Below, piece by piece: positions 56,916-64,000 of a stretch of 64,000 bases of DNA. The translations under genes and the position numbers were made by a program. Position 1 is the first letter of the stretch. Each line of letters begins with the position of its first letter. This stretch comes from Levilactobacillus yonginensis (lineage in GTDB: Bacteria; Bacillota; Bacilli; Lactobacillales; Lactobacillaceae): NCBI RefSeq assembly GCF_003946265.1, contig NZ_RHNO01000014.1, forward strand, positions 1 to 64,000, read 5' to 3'. The notes under the pieces are model-generated. The model was not told the DNA's origin. It ran no database searches and was given only the letters and a program-made list of their open reading frames with translations.

Positions 56916-56946
56916 AGGACTGGCAGCTTGCCAGTCCTTTTTTTAT
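56916..56946 (+). terminator. Terminator of pepD
   Basis: AGGACTGGC (56916-56924) pairs perfectly with GCCAGTCCT (56930-56938), followed by a run of Ts to 56945. Confidence 0.9.
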
Positions 56947-57024
56947 CTACCGAAGCGTTGAATACTGTGAATGATACTTAAAGTGTGCGACATCAATGAT
57001 ATTAGCGTGTAATTTAGTGTGGCT

Positions 57025-57169
57025 TTCCGCCTTACCGGCCGCCAGATATGGGCTGGAACGGTGCGGACGCAACTTGAAGCCTCGAAAGACCCGAGTCTCC
57101 AAGCTTGGTCTTACCTACTGACCAAGCAGAACGACGCGCCTGAGCCCATATCTGGCTGCCTCTCGGCTT
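57025..57169. repeat. Palindromic intergenic element, family I, with internal deletion
   Basis: Closing stem GGCCGCCAGATATGGGCT (57037-57054) / AGCCCATATCTGGCTGCC (57143-57160), one mismatch. It follows the 42082 element closely (GGAACGGTGCGGACGCAACT, AAGCCTCGAAA, CCAAGCTTGG, AGCAGAACGACGCGCCTG) but has lost about 20 bases of the second hairpin. About 45 bases to its left are also similar to the left flank of the 42082 copy. Confidence 0.8.
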
Positions 57170-57516
57170 ACATGGAATTTTGTTGCCAACCAAAGACTAT
57201 GAGCTCCGTTATAAATAGCTCGTTAGAATGGTTCAAGAAAGACCTTCAGCAGCCTACTACGCTAAAACGTAATCCCTGGCTTCCGGAGTGCGACCAGCGT
57301 ACGCCAATTTATCTTTCAACCGATTGGTTAGCGAATAGCCAGGTGAGCGCGTAGGTTAGTAGCGACGTTATCATGAAATTGACGCGTGGTTTCACAGGCT
57401 TTTTTCGAATTTCTAGGAATCTTCACAATTCGTCCATACTGTATACAAAACTTTTCGTTTTAATAAGTATATAGTAATTAACCGGATAATCCATTTATAT
57501 AACGGAGGAAAATGGT
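57170..57516. other. Intergenic region before the P-type ATPase
   Basis: No gene supported. AT-rich near the right end, with a GTATAC motif and TATATAG; the promoter is not clear. Nothing matches the other repeats. Confidence 0.4.
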
Positions 57517-60123
57517 ATGAAGAGAAAAGAGATGAACAACGTAGAATTGACGGGCCAAGATGGGCTGACAACGCAACAAGCACAGACGCAATTGGCTCAG
57601 GTTGGCGCTAACGAATTGGTGGCAGCACGGAAACCCCACTGGTGGCAACAGGTCGCCCACCATTTAAGTGATGTCTCCTCCCTAGTCTTACTGTTTGCGG
57701 TGGGACTGGCAACGTACATGGCCGTAGCTCAGGGTGGGGGCTGGACGAAGCCGCTCGTTATCGGTGCCATTCTGGTCATCAACGTGGTGATTGGGATGTA
57801 TCAGGAAGCTTCGGCTGAAAAAGCGTTGGCGGCACTGCAATCTATGAGCTTACCGACCACGACTGTGCGGCGGGAAGGGATTGCCCAGTCTTCGCCGGCA
57901 AAGGAGGTCGTGCCAGGCGATCTGGTGTTGCTAAAAGCAGGGGACCAAGTTCCGGCGGACGGTATCGTCCTATCCAGTACCAACTTGGCCGTAGATGAAG
58001 CCGTATTGACTGGGGAAAGTGTCCCAGTTACGAAGGAGACGTTGACGGACATCACTGCCTTGCGCGACGCCCATCAGGTTTTTTTCGGAACGGCCGTGAC
58101 TGCGGGAACAGCAGTTGTTCAGGTGGTCACTACGGGAATGGCAACTGAATTGGGGCAAATTGCCGGTCTATTGAACAAGACGAAGAAGCGGGCTACTCCG
58201 CTGCAGGGACGTTTGAACCGGCTTTCCGGCTGGTTGACTAGTTTTGCTATTATTGGGGGCTTCATCATTTTTGCCTTGAGTATCTGGATGCAAAATCAGG
58301 GGATGGCGGACAGCTTAATGATTGGTATTTCGCTGGCCGTGGCGGCCGTTCCCGAAACGTTACCGATTATCGTGACCATCAGCCTAGCCCATGGGGTCAA
58401 ACGGATGGCAAAGCGTAACGCCATCATGCGGCGGGTCAATGCCGTTGAAACGATTGGGGGCGTTGATGTGATTGCCGCTGATAAGACGGGGACGCTGACA
58501 CAAAATCAGATGACCATTACCCAATACTGGACACCGAATACCCAGAACCCGATGGCCGCAGAGCACTTGTCACCAGCAGGGGCCGACCTGATGAAATACT
58601 TAGGCTTGGCAACGAACGCTGAGATTCAGGTCGTGGCCGGTGAGGAAAAGACGACCGGTGATCCCACCGAATTAGCAATCGTGCGGTGGTTAGCGCGTCA
58701 TGATCACAGTCGGCAGGCCTTTGAACACGCCGCACCACGGGTCGCTGAAGACCCGTTTGATTCGACTAAGAAAACAATGGCGACGGTCCATCGGCTGTCA
58801 GCTGATGAACAACTGGTTATTGTGAAGGGTGCTTTTGACCGGTTACCAGTAGCTTGGCGCCAGGGTGAGCAGGCTCAAGCTAAGCGGATTCATGATGAGT
58901 TTGGGCAGAATGCCCTTCGCGTTCTGTCAGTGGGCTACAAAGTCGTGCCAACGACCACCAAAGTAGAGTGGGCGAGCCTGGCAACTGATTTGACGTTTGC
59001 TGGCCTGGTGGGAATCATTGATCCGCCTCGGCCAGAAGTCATTCCCGCCATTCGGGAAGCTAAGCGGGCGGGGATCAAGCCCGTAATGATTACTGGGGAC
59101 CACATGGTGACTGCGGAGGCGATTGCCAGAGAAATTGGTCTATTGACGCCTGGTCAACTGGTAATGTCGGGCGATGAACTGCGAACGCTAACGGATGCTG
59201 AGTTGGCAGCAAAGATTCAGAACGTTGCAGTCTATGCACGAGTGTCGCCAACCGATAAGATTCGCATCGTTCAGGCCTGGCAGCAGGCTGGCAAGACGGT
59301 TGCAATGACGGGGGATGGTGTCAACGATGCCCCGGCACTGAAGGCGGCCGATGTTGGTATCGCCATGGGAATTACGGGGACCGAAGTTTCCAAAGGTGCT
59401 GCGGATATGGTTTTAACTGACGATAACTTTGCGACGATTATCGCAGCAGTCAAGGAAGGTCGAACGGTCTACCAAAATATTTTGAAGGCCGTCGAATTTC
59501 TGGTGGGCGTGAACTTTGCTCAGATTTTCTTGATGGTTGGGGCGGTCCTGATGGGTTGGGGTGCCCCGCTGTTAGCGGAACAGCTCTTACTGATCAACGT
59601 GTTGGCTGATGGGATTCCAGGATTCTACATTAGTCGGGAGCCAGGTGAAAAGGAAGCCATGGAACAACCACCGGTGGCAAACGAAGAAAGTCTCTTCGCC
59701 CGCGGGTTAGGGAGCCGGTTGGCCATCCGGGCAACGACATTTACCTTCTTGACACTTGGGGTGTATGCGCTGGGTCGCTTCGTCTTGACCAACAATCAAG
59801 CAACGGTTGGGATGACCATGATCTTCCTGGTGTTAGCTGTTGGGTCCATGATCGATATTTACGCTATCAAAGATCGTCAGCCGCTGACGCTAGGGAGTCT
59901 GCGCCGCAATCCGGTGCTCAATTGGTCCCTCCTGTTGGCAGTAGCGTTGGTGATCCTGATTGCTACGGTACCAGGGATACAAGCAATGTTCGGTCTCGTC
60001 TCCTTGCCAGCAGTTGCTTGGCTAGTGGTGATTCCGGGAATGTTCTTACCAACGCTGGTGTTAGAGTTAGCGAAACGGGTCCAGCAGCAACGCCCAGCGC
60101 AATTGCGGGCTGAACTGGATTAG
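57517..60123 (+). CDS. Cation-transporting P-type ATPase (P2 type)
   Basis: 868 residues with about ten helices. N-terminal cation ATPase domain; phosphorylation motif DKTGTLT with D322; the helix-4 motif reads VPETLP (P2 Ca2+ pumps often have PEGLP); TGESVP actuator loop and GDGVNDAPALK hinge. A Ca2+ or other divalent/monovalent export role is likely; substrate not fixed. GGAGGA site at 57503-57508. Alternative start ATG 57532. Convergent with the next gene. Confidence 0.92.
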   Translation: MKRKEMNNVELTGQDGLTTQQAQTQLAQVGANELVAARKPHWWQQVAHHLSDVSSLVLLFAVGLATYMAVAQGGGWTKPLVIGAILVINVVIGMYQEASAEKALAALQSMSLPTTTVRREGIAQSSPAKEVVPGDLVLLKAGDQVPADGIVLSSTNLAVDEAVLTGESVPVTKETLTDITALRDAHQVFFGTAVTAGTAVVQVVTTGMATELGQIAGLLNKTKKRATPLQGRLNRLSGWLTSFAIIGGFIIFALSIWMQNQGMADSLMIGISLAVAAVPETLPIIVTISLAHGVKRMAKRNAIMRRVNAVETIGGVDVIAADKTGTLTQNQMTITQYWTPNTQNPMAAEHLSPAGADLMKYLGLATNAEIQVVAGEEKTTGDPTELAIVRWLARHDHSRQAFEHAAPRVAEDPFDSTKKTMATVHRLSADEQLVIVKGAFDRLPVAWRQGEQAQAKRIHDEFGQNALRVLSVGYKVVPTTTKVEWASLATDLTFAGLVGIIDPPRPEVIPAIREAKRAGIKPVMITGDHMVTAEAIAREIGLLTPGQLVMSGDELRTLTDAELAAKIQNVAVYARVSPTDKIRIVQAWQQAGKTVAMTGDGVNDAPALKAADVGIAMGITGTEVSKGAADMVLTDDNFATIIAAVKEGRTVYQNILKAVEFLVGVNFAQIFLMVGAVLMGWGAPLLAEQLLLINVLADGIPGFYISREPGEKEAMEQPPVANEESLFARGLGSRLAIRATTFTFLTLGVYALGRFVLTNNQATVGMTMIFLVLAVGSMIDIYAIKDRQPLTLGSLRRNPVLNWSLLLAVALVILIATVPGIQAMFGLVSLPAVAWLVVIPGMFLPTLVLELAKRVQQQRPAQLRAELD

Positions 60124-60173
60124 GAGGCTTGGGGAAATCATCACCGCAACGGTGTTTTCCTGCCGGTAAATCA

Positions 60174-60219
60174 AAAGGAACCGTCAAATTCTATTGAAGA
60201 ATCTGACGGTTCCTTTTTC
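60174..60219. terminator. Bidirectional terminator after the P-type ATPase
   Basis: AAGGAACCGTCA (60176-60187) pairs with TGACGGTTCCTT (60204-60215), with an inner ATTC/GAAT stem, followed by TTTT. Confidence 0.88.
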
Positions 60220-60227
60220 GTTCAAGT

Positions 60228-61334
60228 TTAGATAGTTTTGGTGGGTGCTAGTTTCACATAACGGGCGTTGATATAAGCATCTGGCCCAATTTGGAACCAG
60301 ACCAGTTGTTGGTCATCAACGATGCGGACGCGAATGTCCAGGTCGGTGCCATGCTTAAGTTGACCAGCCACTTCACCGTAGGGTTCTTGGTAGTACGAGA
60401 CAGCTTTGCCCGGCACGTAATCAACGGTCCCCATCTGACTGAATGGTTGGGGCTGCCAGTTGCGGCGGTGCGGCAATTCTAGTGTGGTTTGCCGGTGGTC
60501 CTGGGTTGTCGTTTCAGCCGCGTTTAACCACTGCTCACCGCCCAGGTTGTACCAGACGCTCCCATCGGTTAGCGTGATGATCCCAAATAGGCGCCATAAC
60601 GAGGTTGCCGGGAACTGATAATCGTAGAGCTGTCCAGCTGGTTCGTCGAAGACGTCGTGGTCGATGGTCAAGCGGACAAATTGATGAACGCGTTGTACCG
60701 TTTGCCAGGATTTCCGTCGGTAAAAGTAAACCACTTGTTGGCTCTGGTCCGTGAAGGTTCCCCGTTGATGACCCTGGGCCTGAAAGATATGATAGTCAGC
60801 TAGGTCAGGAGGGGTCAGGGCGAAACCTTCGTCTAACCGCCCACGGTGAATCACGGGAAGCTGTAACAGCTTCCCGGAATCGAAGTCGACCAAGTAGCTG
60901 ATAACCGGTTGGCCCCAGCAACGATCATAGATTAAGGTCGTCAGGCCGTAAGGTGAGATGAAGTCTTGCGTGAACCCGTGAATGTCCCAGAGAGCGTATC
61001 CCGGGATTTCAGGGAAGTGAAAATGAACCGAGCTACCCAGGTCACCAGTCAGCACAAGGGCCGGTTGGAGAGCCTGGTCGTGAATATCCACCAAGCGAAT
61101 GACTAACGTTGCTTGTGGTAAGGCTTGCGGTTGCTCAGAGATGTAAAAGTCAGGGTTCTGAGTCAACTGAATGGGTGGGGTAACGGGCGTGGCACTTGGC
61201 GCTGGGGTTACCGTCGGTTCATGTGGAGCAGAATCCAGTGACCGTTGTGGTCGTTGAATAGCGTGTCGCGGTCGCCGAGCCGGACGCTTCTGATTGGGTT
61301 CAATCAGATTGCGTAGCCAGTCAAAAAATGCCAT
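60228..61334 (-). CDS. MucBP- and SH3-like domain protein without signal peptide
   Basis: 368 residues. N-terminal amphipathic start, then a basic and Pro/Thr-rich linker (~15-55), a MucBP-like region (~130-220, with VVYFYRRKSW), and two repeated SH3-like segments (~240-290, SVWYNLGGEQWLNA; ~320-365, VWFQIGPDAYINARYVKL). No signal peptide is visible in this reading, odd for such wall-binding domains. AGGTGAAC lies before the ATG. Exact domain identity is inferred by eye. Confidence 0.6.
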   Translation of the reverse strand: MAFFDWLRNLIEPNQKRPARRPRHAIQRPQRSLDSAPHEPTVTPAPSATPVTPPIQLTQNPDFYISEQPQALPQATLVIRLVDIHDQALQPALVLTGDLGSSVHFHFPEIPGYALWDIHGFTQDFISPYGLTTLIYDRCWGQPVISYLVDFDSGKLLQLPVIHRGRLDEGFALTPPDLADYHIFQAQGHQRGTFTDQSQQVVYFYRRKSWQTVQRVHQFVRLTIDHDVFDEPAGQLYDYQFPATSLWRLFGIITLTDGSVWYNLGGEQWLNAAETTTQDHRQTTLELPHRRNWQPQPFSQMGTVDYVPGKAVSYYQEPYGEVAGQLKHGTDLDIRVRIVDDQQLVWFQIGPDAYINARYVKLAPTKTI

Positions 61335-61685
61335 GTCAGTTCACCTCCAGAAGTTTCCTTTAAAATACAGTATACCGCATTCCAACGGTTGGCGGCAGGC
61401 CTTTTTCCAACGGCAGTTGGGTTGGCGACTTGTTCTGGGGTCTGGTGCCAGTCAGGACGCGTTTTTTTGTTTAGACTGGTAGCCTTGCAAGTCCCATGAA
61501 GCACTTAAGCCAACCACGATAGCTACCATAATATTTAGTCGTTAGCAGCGAACTTGGGCGGTGAGCGTTTAGATCGATTGAAATTTAGCTGAATTTACCA
61601 GCCGAGACAAAATATGAGGATATTTTGCGTAGATTATAAGTATGCAGTGATGTTGGGAGGGGAGATGAGACATAATTGGCGGCAA
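61335..61685. other. Intergenic region between clpE and the MucBP-like gene
   Basis: No gene or RNA is supported. It includes GGCGGTGAGCGTTTAGATCGAT (~61559), a loose echo of the structured RNA, without the other blocks. A clpE terminator follows at 61686. Confidence 0.4.
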
Positions 61686-61720
61686 TAAAAAAACGGTAGC
61701 GTCACAGCACTACCGTTTCT
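61686..61720 (-). terminator. Terminator of clpE
   Basis: Minus strand: AAACGGTAGTG and CGCTACCGTTT form the stem, followed by TTTTTTA. Stem spans 61691-61718 on the plus strand. Confidence 0.88.
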
Positions 61721-61731
61721 TTAAAAATCAT

Positions 61732-63975
61732 TTATTTGGAAGGTGAAGCATCGTTACTAGTTTCGGCAGAAGGCTTTGGGGCGTCATTATCGGCGGCCAG
61801 AGTAATCTTACCGTCCTCAATCTTGGCGACTAAGTTCTTAACGTCACTGTGGTCGAGGTAGAAGTCAGCGATACGGTCTTCAATTTCTTCTTGAATCACT
61901 CGCCGTAGTGGTCGAGCACCCATGGCTGGGTTATAGCCCTTAGCCACCAGTTGCTCTTCAACGGGTTCCGTCACATGGATGTGGAGGCCTTGGCCAGCCA
62001 ACATCTGGTTAACGTCACCAATCATCAAATCAACAATGTTCATCAAGTTTTCCTTGCTGAGTGAGTTGAATTCAATAATATCGTCAAAACGGTTCAAAAA
62101 TTCTGGCTTGAAGTAGTTGGTTAAGTTGCCCAGGACAGAGTGGGTGGTTCCCTCAGCGGCGGCACCAAAACCAACGTTGGCTTCAGCATCCCCGGTACCG
62201 GCGTTACTGGTCATAATGATCAGCGTATCCTTGAAGGAAACGGTCCGTCCTTGTGAGTCGGTCAAGCGGCCGTCGTCAAGAATCTGTAAGAACATGTTCA
62301 TGACGTCGGGGTGAGCTTTCTCAATTTCATCCAACAGAATCAACGTGTACGGGTGGCGCCGAACTTGTTCGGTCAATTGGCCCGCTTCTTCATAGCCAAC
62401 ATAGCCAGGTGGGGACCCGATCAACTTAGAAATGGAGTGCGGCTCCATGTACTCAGACATGTCGAAGCGCACCATTGCATCTGCTGAACCAAAGAGCTCA
62501 TCAGCTAATTGCTTAGCTAATTCCGTCTTCCCAACACCAGTTGGCCCAACGAACAGGAAGGAACCAATTGGACGACCCGTTCCGTTTAGCCCAATACGGT
62601 TACGACGGATAGCCCGGGCAACCTTGTCGACAGCTTCGTTTTGACCAATGACGTGTTTCTCCAGGTCAGGGGCCAAACTCTGCAGTTGATGTTGTTCCTT
62701 AGCTTGTAACTCACCAACCGGGATGGACGTCTTTTCTTCAACGATGTCCTGCATATCCTTGACGGTGACCTCAGCGGACTGGTTGTCAGACGCGTTCGTT
62801 GCGGATTCCTTGGATTTCTCTAATTTGGTGACTTGGTCACGGTAGTAAGCAGCCTTTTCGTAGTCTTCCTGTTTCAAAGCCGCTTGCTTTTGATCTTCAG
62901 CTGACTTGATCTTTTCATCAATCGCTTTTGGATCAGCCACGTTGATTGTCAGGTTTTTCCGAGAACCAGCCTCGTCCAACAGGTCAATGGCCTTGTCGGG
63001 CAGGTAACGGTCTTGGATGTACCGATCGGACAAACGAACGGCAGCGTCAATGGCGTCATCCGTGTAATGAACGTGGTGGTAGTCCTCATACTTCTTCTGA
63101 ATACCCTTTAAGATTTCAACCGCTTCGTCAGCGCTAGGTTCGTCTACCGTTACGGGTTGGAACCGCCGTGCTAAGGCTTGGTCTTTTTCAATGTCGCGGT
63201 ATTCATTTAACGTCGTGGCCCCAATTAATTGGAAATCGCCACGGGCGAGGGCGGGCTTCAAAACATTGCCGGCGTCCATGCCGCCTTCGGCATTCCCAGC
63301 ACCCATAATTTCATGAATTTCATCAATGAACAGGATGATGTCAGGACTAGACTGAACTTCTTTCATCAATTGCTGCATCCGTTGTTCAAACTGACCTCGA
63401 ATCCCGGTTCCTTGAACCAGTGAAACGACATCTAAACGGATAATTTGTTTATTGGCAAGCTTTTCGGGAACGTTGCCTTCGACAATGCGTTCCGCAAGAC
63501 CTTCGATGACCGCAGTCTTCCCAACACCGGCTTCCCCAATTAAAACAGGGTTATTCTTAGTCCGGCGGTTGAGAATTTCGATGACTTGAGCCGTCTCTTT
63601 GTCCCGACCAATGACGGGGTCAATCTTACCATCCTTAGCGAGTTGCGTCAGGTTTAAGCCGTACTGACTGAGTAGGCCCTTCCCGCCGGAACCTTGACCG
63701 CCGGATGGTTGGGTTGGCTGACCGTTTTGTGCGGAAGATTGCCGGTAATCTGCTTGGTTATTGTTTCCGCCTTGCATGGCCCGGAAAATATCATCCAGGT
63801 TACCAAAGCCGAATGGATCTTGTGCCATACGGCCACCTCCATTTCCAGAATCGTTTTGTTGCTGCTTAAGCAGTTGGTAACAATTTTGGCATAGGTCAAC
63901 TTGTTGCCGCTGCCCGTTCACACTCATATAGAGGTGAATTGTTGCTTCATTGCGGTGGCAATTTTGACATAGCAT
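61732..63975 (-). CDS. clpE: ATP-dependent Clp protease ATP-binding subunit ClpE
   Basis: Hsp100 unfoldase that feeds ClpP or disaggregates proteins. 747 residues. N-terminal zinc finger with C3, C6, C29 and C32 (the mark of ClpE), Gly/Gln-rich linker (~40-100), first AAA+ (GEAGVGKT), a UVR-like coiled middle (~355-400), and second AAA+ (GPTGVGKT). Pro/Ala/Ser/Asp-rich tail. AAAGGAGA precedes the ATG. The promoter, where a CtsR site would be expected, lies outside the window. Confidence 0.97.
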   Translation of the reverse strand: MLCQNCHRNEATIHLYMSVNGQRQQVDLCQNCYQLLKQQQNDSGNGGGRMAQDPFGFGNLDDIFRAMQGGNNNQADYRQSSAQNGQPTQPSGGQGSGGKGLLSQYGLNLTQLAKDGKIDPVIGRDKETAQVIEILNRRTKNNPVLIGEAGVGKTAVIEGLAERIVEGNVPEKLANKQIIRLDVVSLVQGTGIRGQFEQRMQQLMKEVQSSPDIILFIDEIHEIMGAGNAEGGMDAGNVLKPALARGDFQLIGATTLNEYRDIEKDQALARRFQPVTVDEPSADEAVEILKGIQKKYEDYHHVHYTDDAIDAAVRLSDRYIQDRYLPDKAIDLLDEAGSRKNLTINVADPKAIDEKIKSAEDQKQAALKQEDYEKAAYYRDQVTKLEKSKESATNASDNQSAEVTVKDMQDIVEEKTSIPVGELQAKEQHQLQSLAPDLEKHVIGQNEAVDKVARAIRRNRIGLNGTGRPIGSFLFVGPTGVGKTELAKQLADELFGSADAMVRFDMSEYMEPHSISKLIGSPPGYVGYEEAGQLTEQVRRHPYTLILLDEIEKAHPDVMNMFLQILDDGRLTDSQGRTVSFKDTLIIMTSNAGTGDAEANVGFGAAAEGTTHSVLGNLTNYFKPEFLNRFDDIIEFNSLSKENLMNIVDLMIGDVNQMLAGQGLHIHVTEPVEEQLVAKGYNPAMGARPLRRVIQEEIEDRIADFYLDHSDVKNLVAKIEDGKITLAADNDAPKPSAETSNDASPSK

Positions 63976-64000
63976 CTTGTCGTCTCCTTTCTTGCCTGGA

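Noticed and set aside
57019-57354. 111-codon plus-strand frame over the 57025 repeat
   Set aside because: The sequence is the palindromic element; the matching part at 42082 is not open in the same way, so it is not coding.
61545-61620. GGTGAGCGTTTAGATCGAT as a decayed copy of the structured RNA
   Set aside because: Only a loose match over one block; no matching helix.

Overview
The window is chromosomal DNA of a low-to-mid GC Gram-positive bacterium, almost certainly a lactic acid bacterium of the Lactobacillaceae. Reasons: the pcrA-ligA-camS-gatCAB-dagK-rlmCD run, strong AGGAGG ribosome sites, a WxL-domain surface protein, PepD-type dipeptidase, water-forming NADH oxidase, ClpE, and poly(glycerol phosphate) teichoic acid genes. 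A Levilactobacillus-like species is my best guess. There is no rRNA, CRISPR array, intact transposase or intact prophage.

Layout. 0.3-11.8 kb: DNA repair and translation-support genes (pcrA, ligA, camS lipoprotein, gatCAB, dagK, rlmCD). 11.8-13.4 kb: a structured RNA and two divergent XRE regulators with a shared ACGAAT motif. 13.4-18.4 kb: deoxynucleoside catabolism operon deoC-deoB-deoD-deoR-pdp. 18.8-21.8 kb: gamma-glutamylcysteine ligase and an amino acid permease, convergent. 21.8-27.6 kb: gluconate island, gnd-gntK-gntP on the minus strand with a divergent RpiR regulator, a cre site and operator-like palindromes. 27.6-34.6 kb: a degenerate lysozyme-like protein, DUF4828 protein, oxidoreductase, DEAD-box helicase, tRNA-Arg(CCT), a second structured RNA, usp and a second gntP. 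34.7-43.2 kb: GT2 glycosyltransferase, mnaA, a NERD-like protein, YihY, flavodoxin, recX, serine hydrolase, OmdA-like protein. 43.3-48.8 kb: ntdP, AI-2E-type permease, tagD, a teichoic acid accessory protein, tagF. 48.8-64 kb: third structured RNA, prfC, WxL lectin, nox (with Rex-like site), pepD, P-type ATPase, MucBP-like protein, clpE.

The least expected content is between genes. (1) Three plus-strand copies (11.8, 31.6, 48.8 kb) of a ~110-nt RNA-like element show base changes on both sides of two helices, so the fold is conserved, and each copy ends in its own terminator. (2) At least seven large palindromic intergenic elements (~145-175 bp) fall into two families, each with a long closing stem, two internal hairpins and conserved loops; solo end fragments suggest that they move or decay by recombination. 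(3) A ~100-bp element with 10-bp terminal inverted repeats lies at 31.8 kb. None of these encodes a credible protein.

The gluconate genes form a coherent pathway: uptake (two GntP paralogues), phosphorylation (GntK), and oxidative decarboxylation to ribulose-5-phosphate (short-form Gnd). The deo operon turns deoxynucleosides into bases plus acetaldehyde and glyceraldehyde-3-phosphate. Surface functions (CamS, TagD/TagF, WxL lectin, degenerate GH25, serine hydrolase) are scattered along the window.
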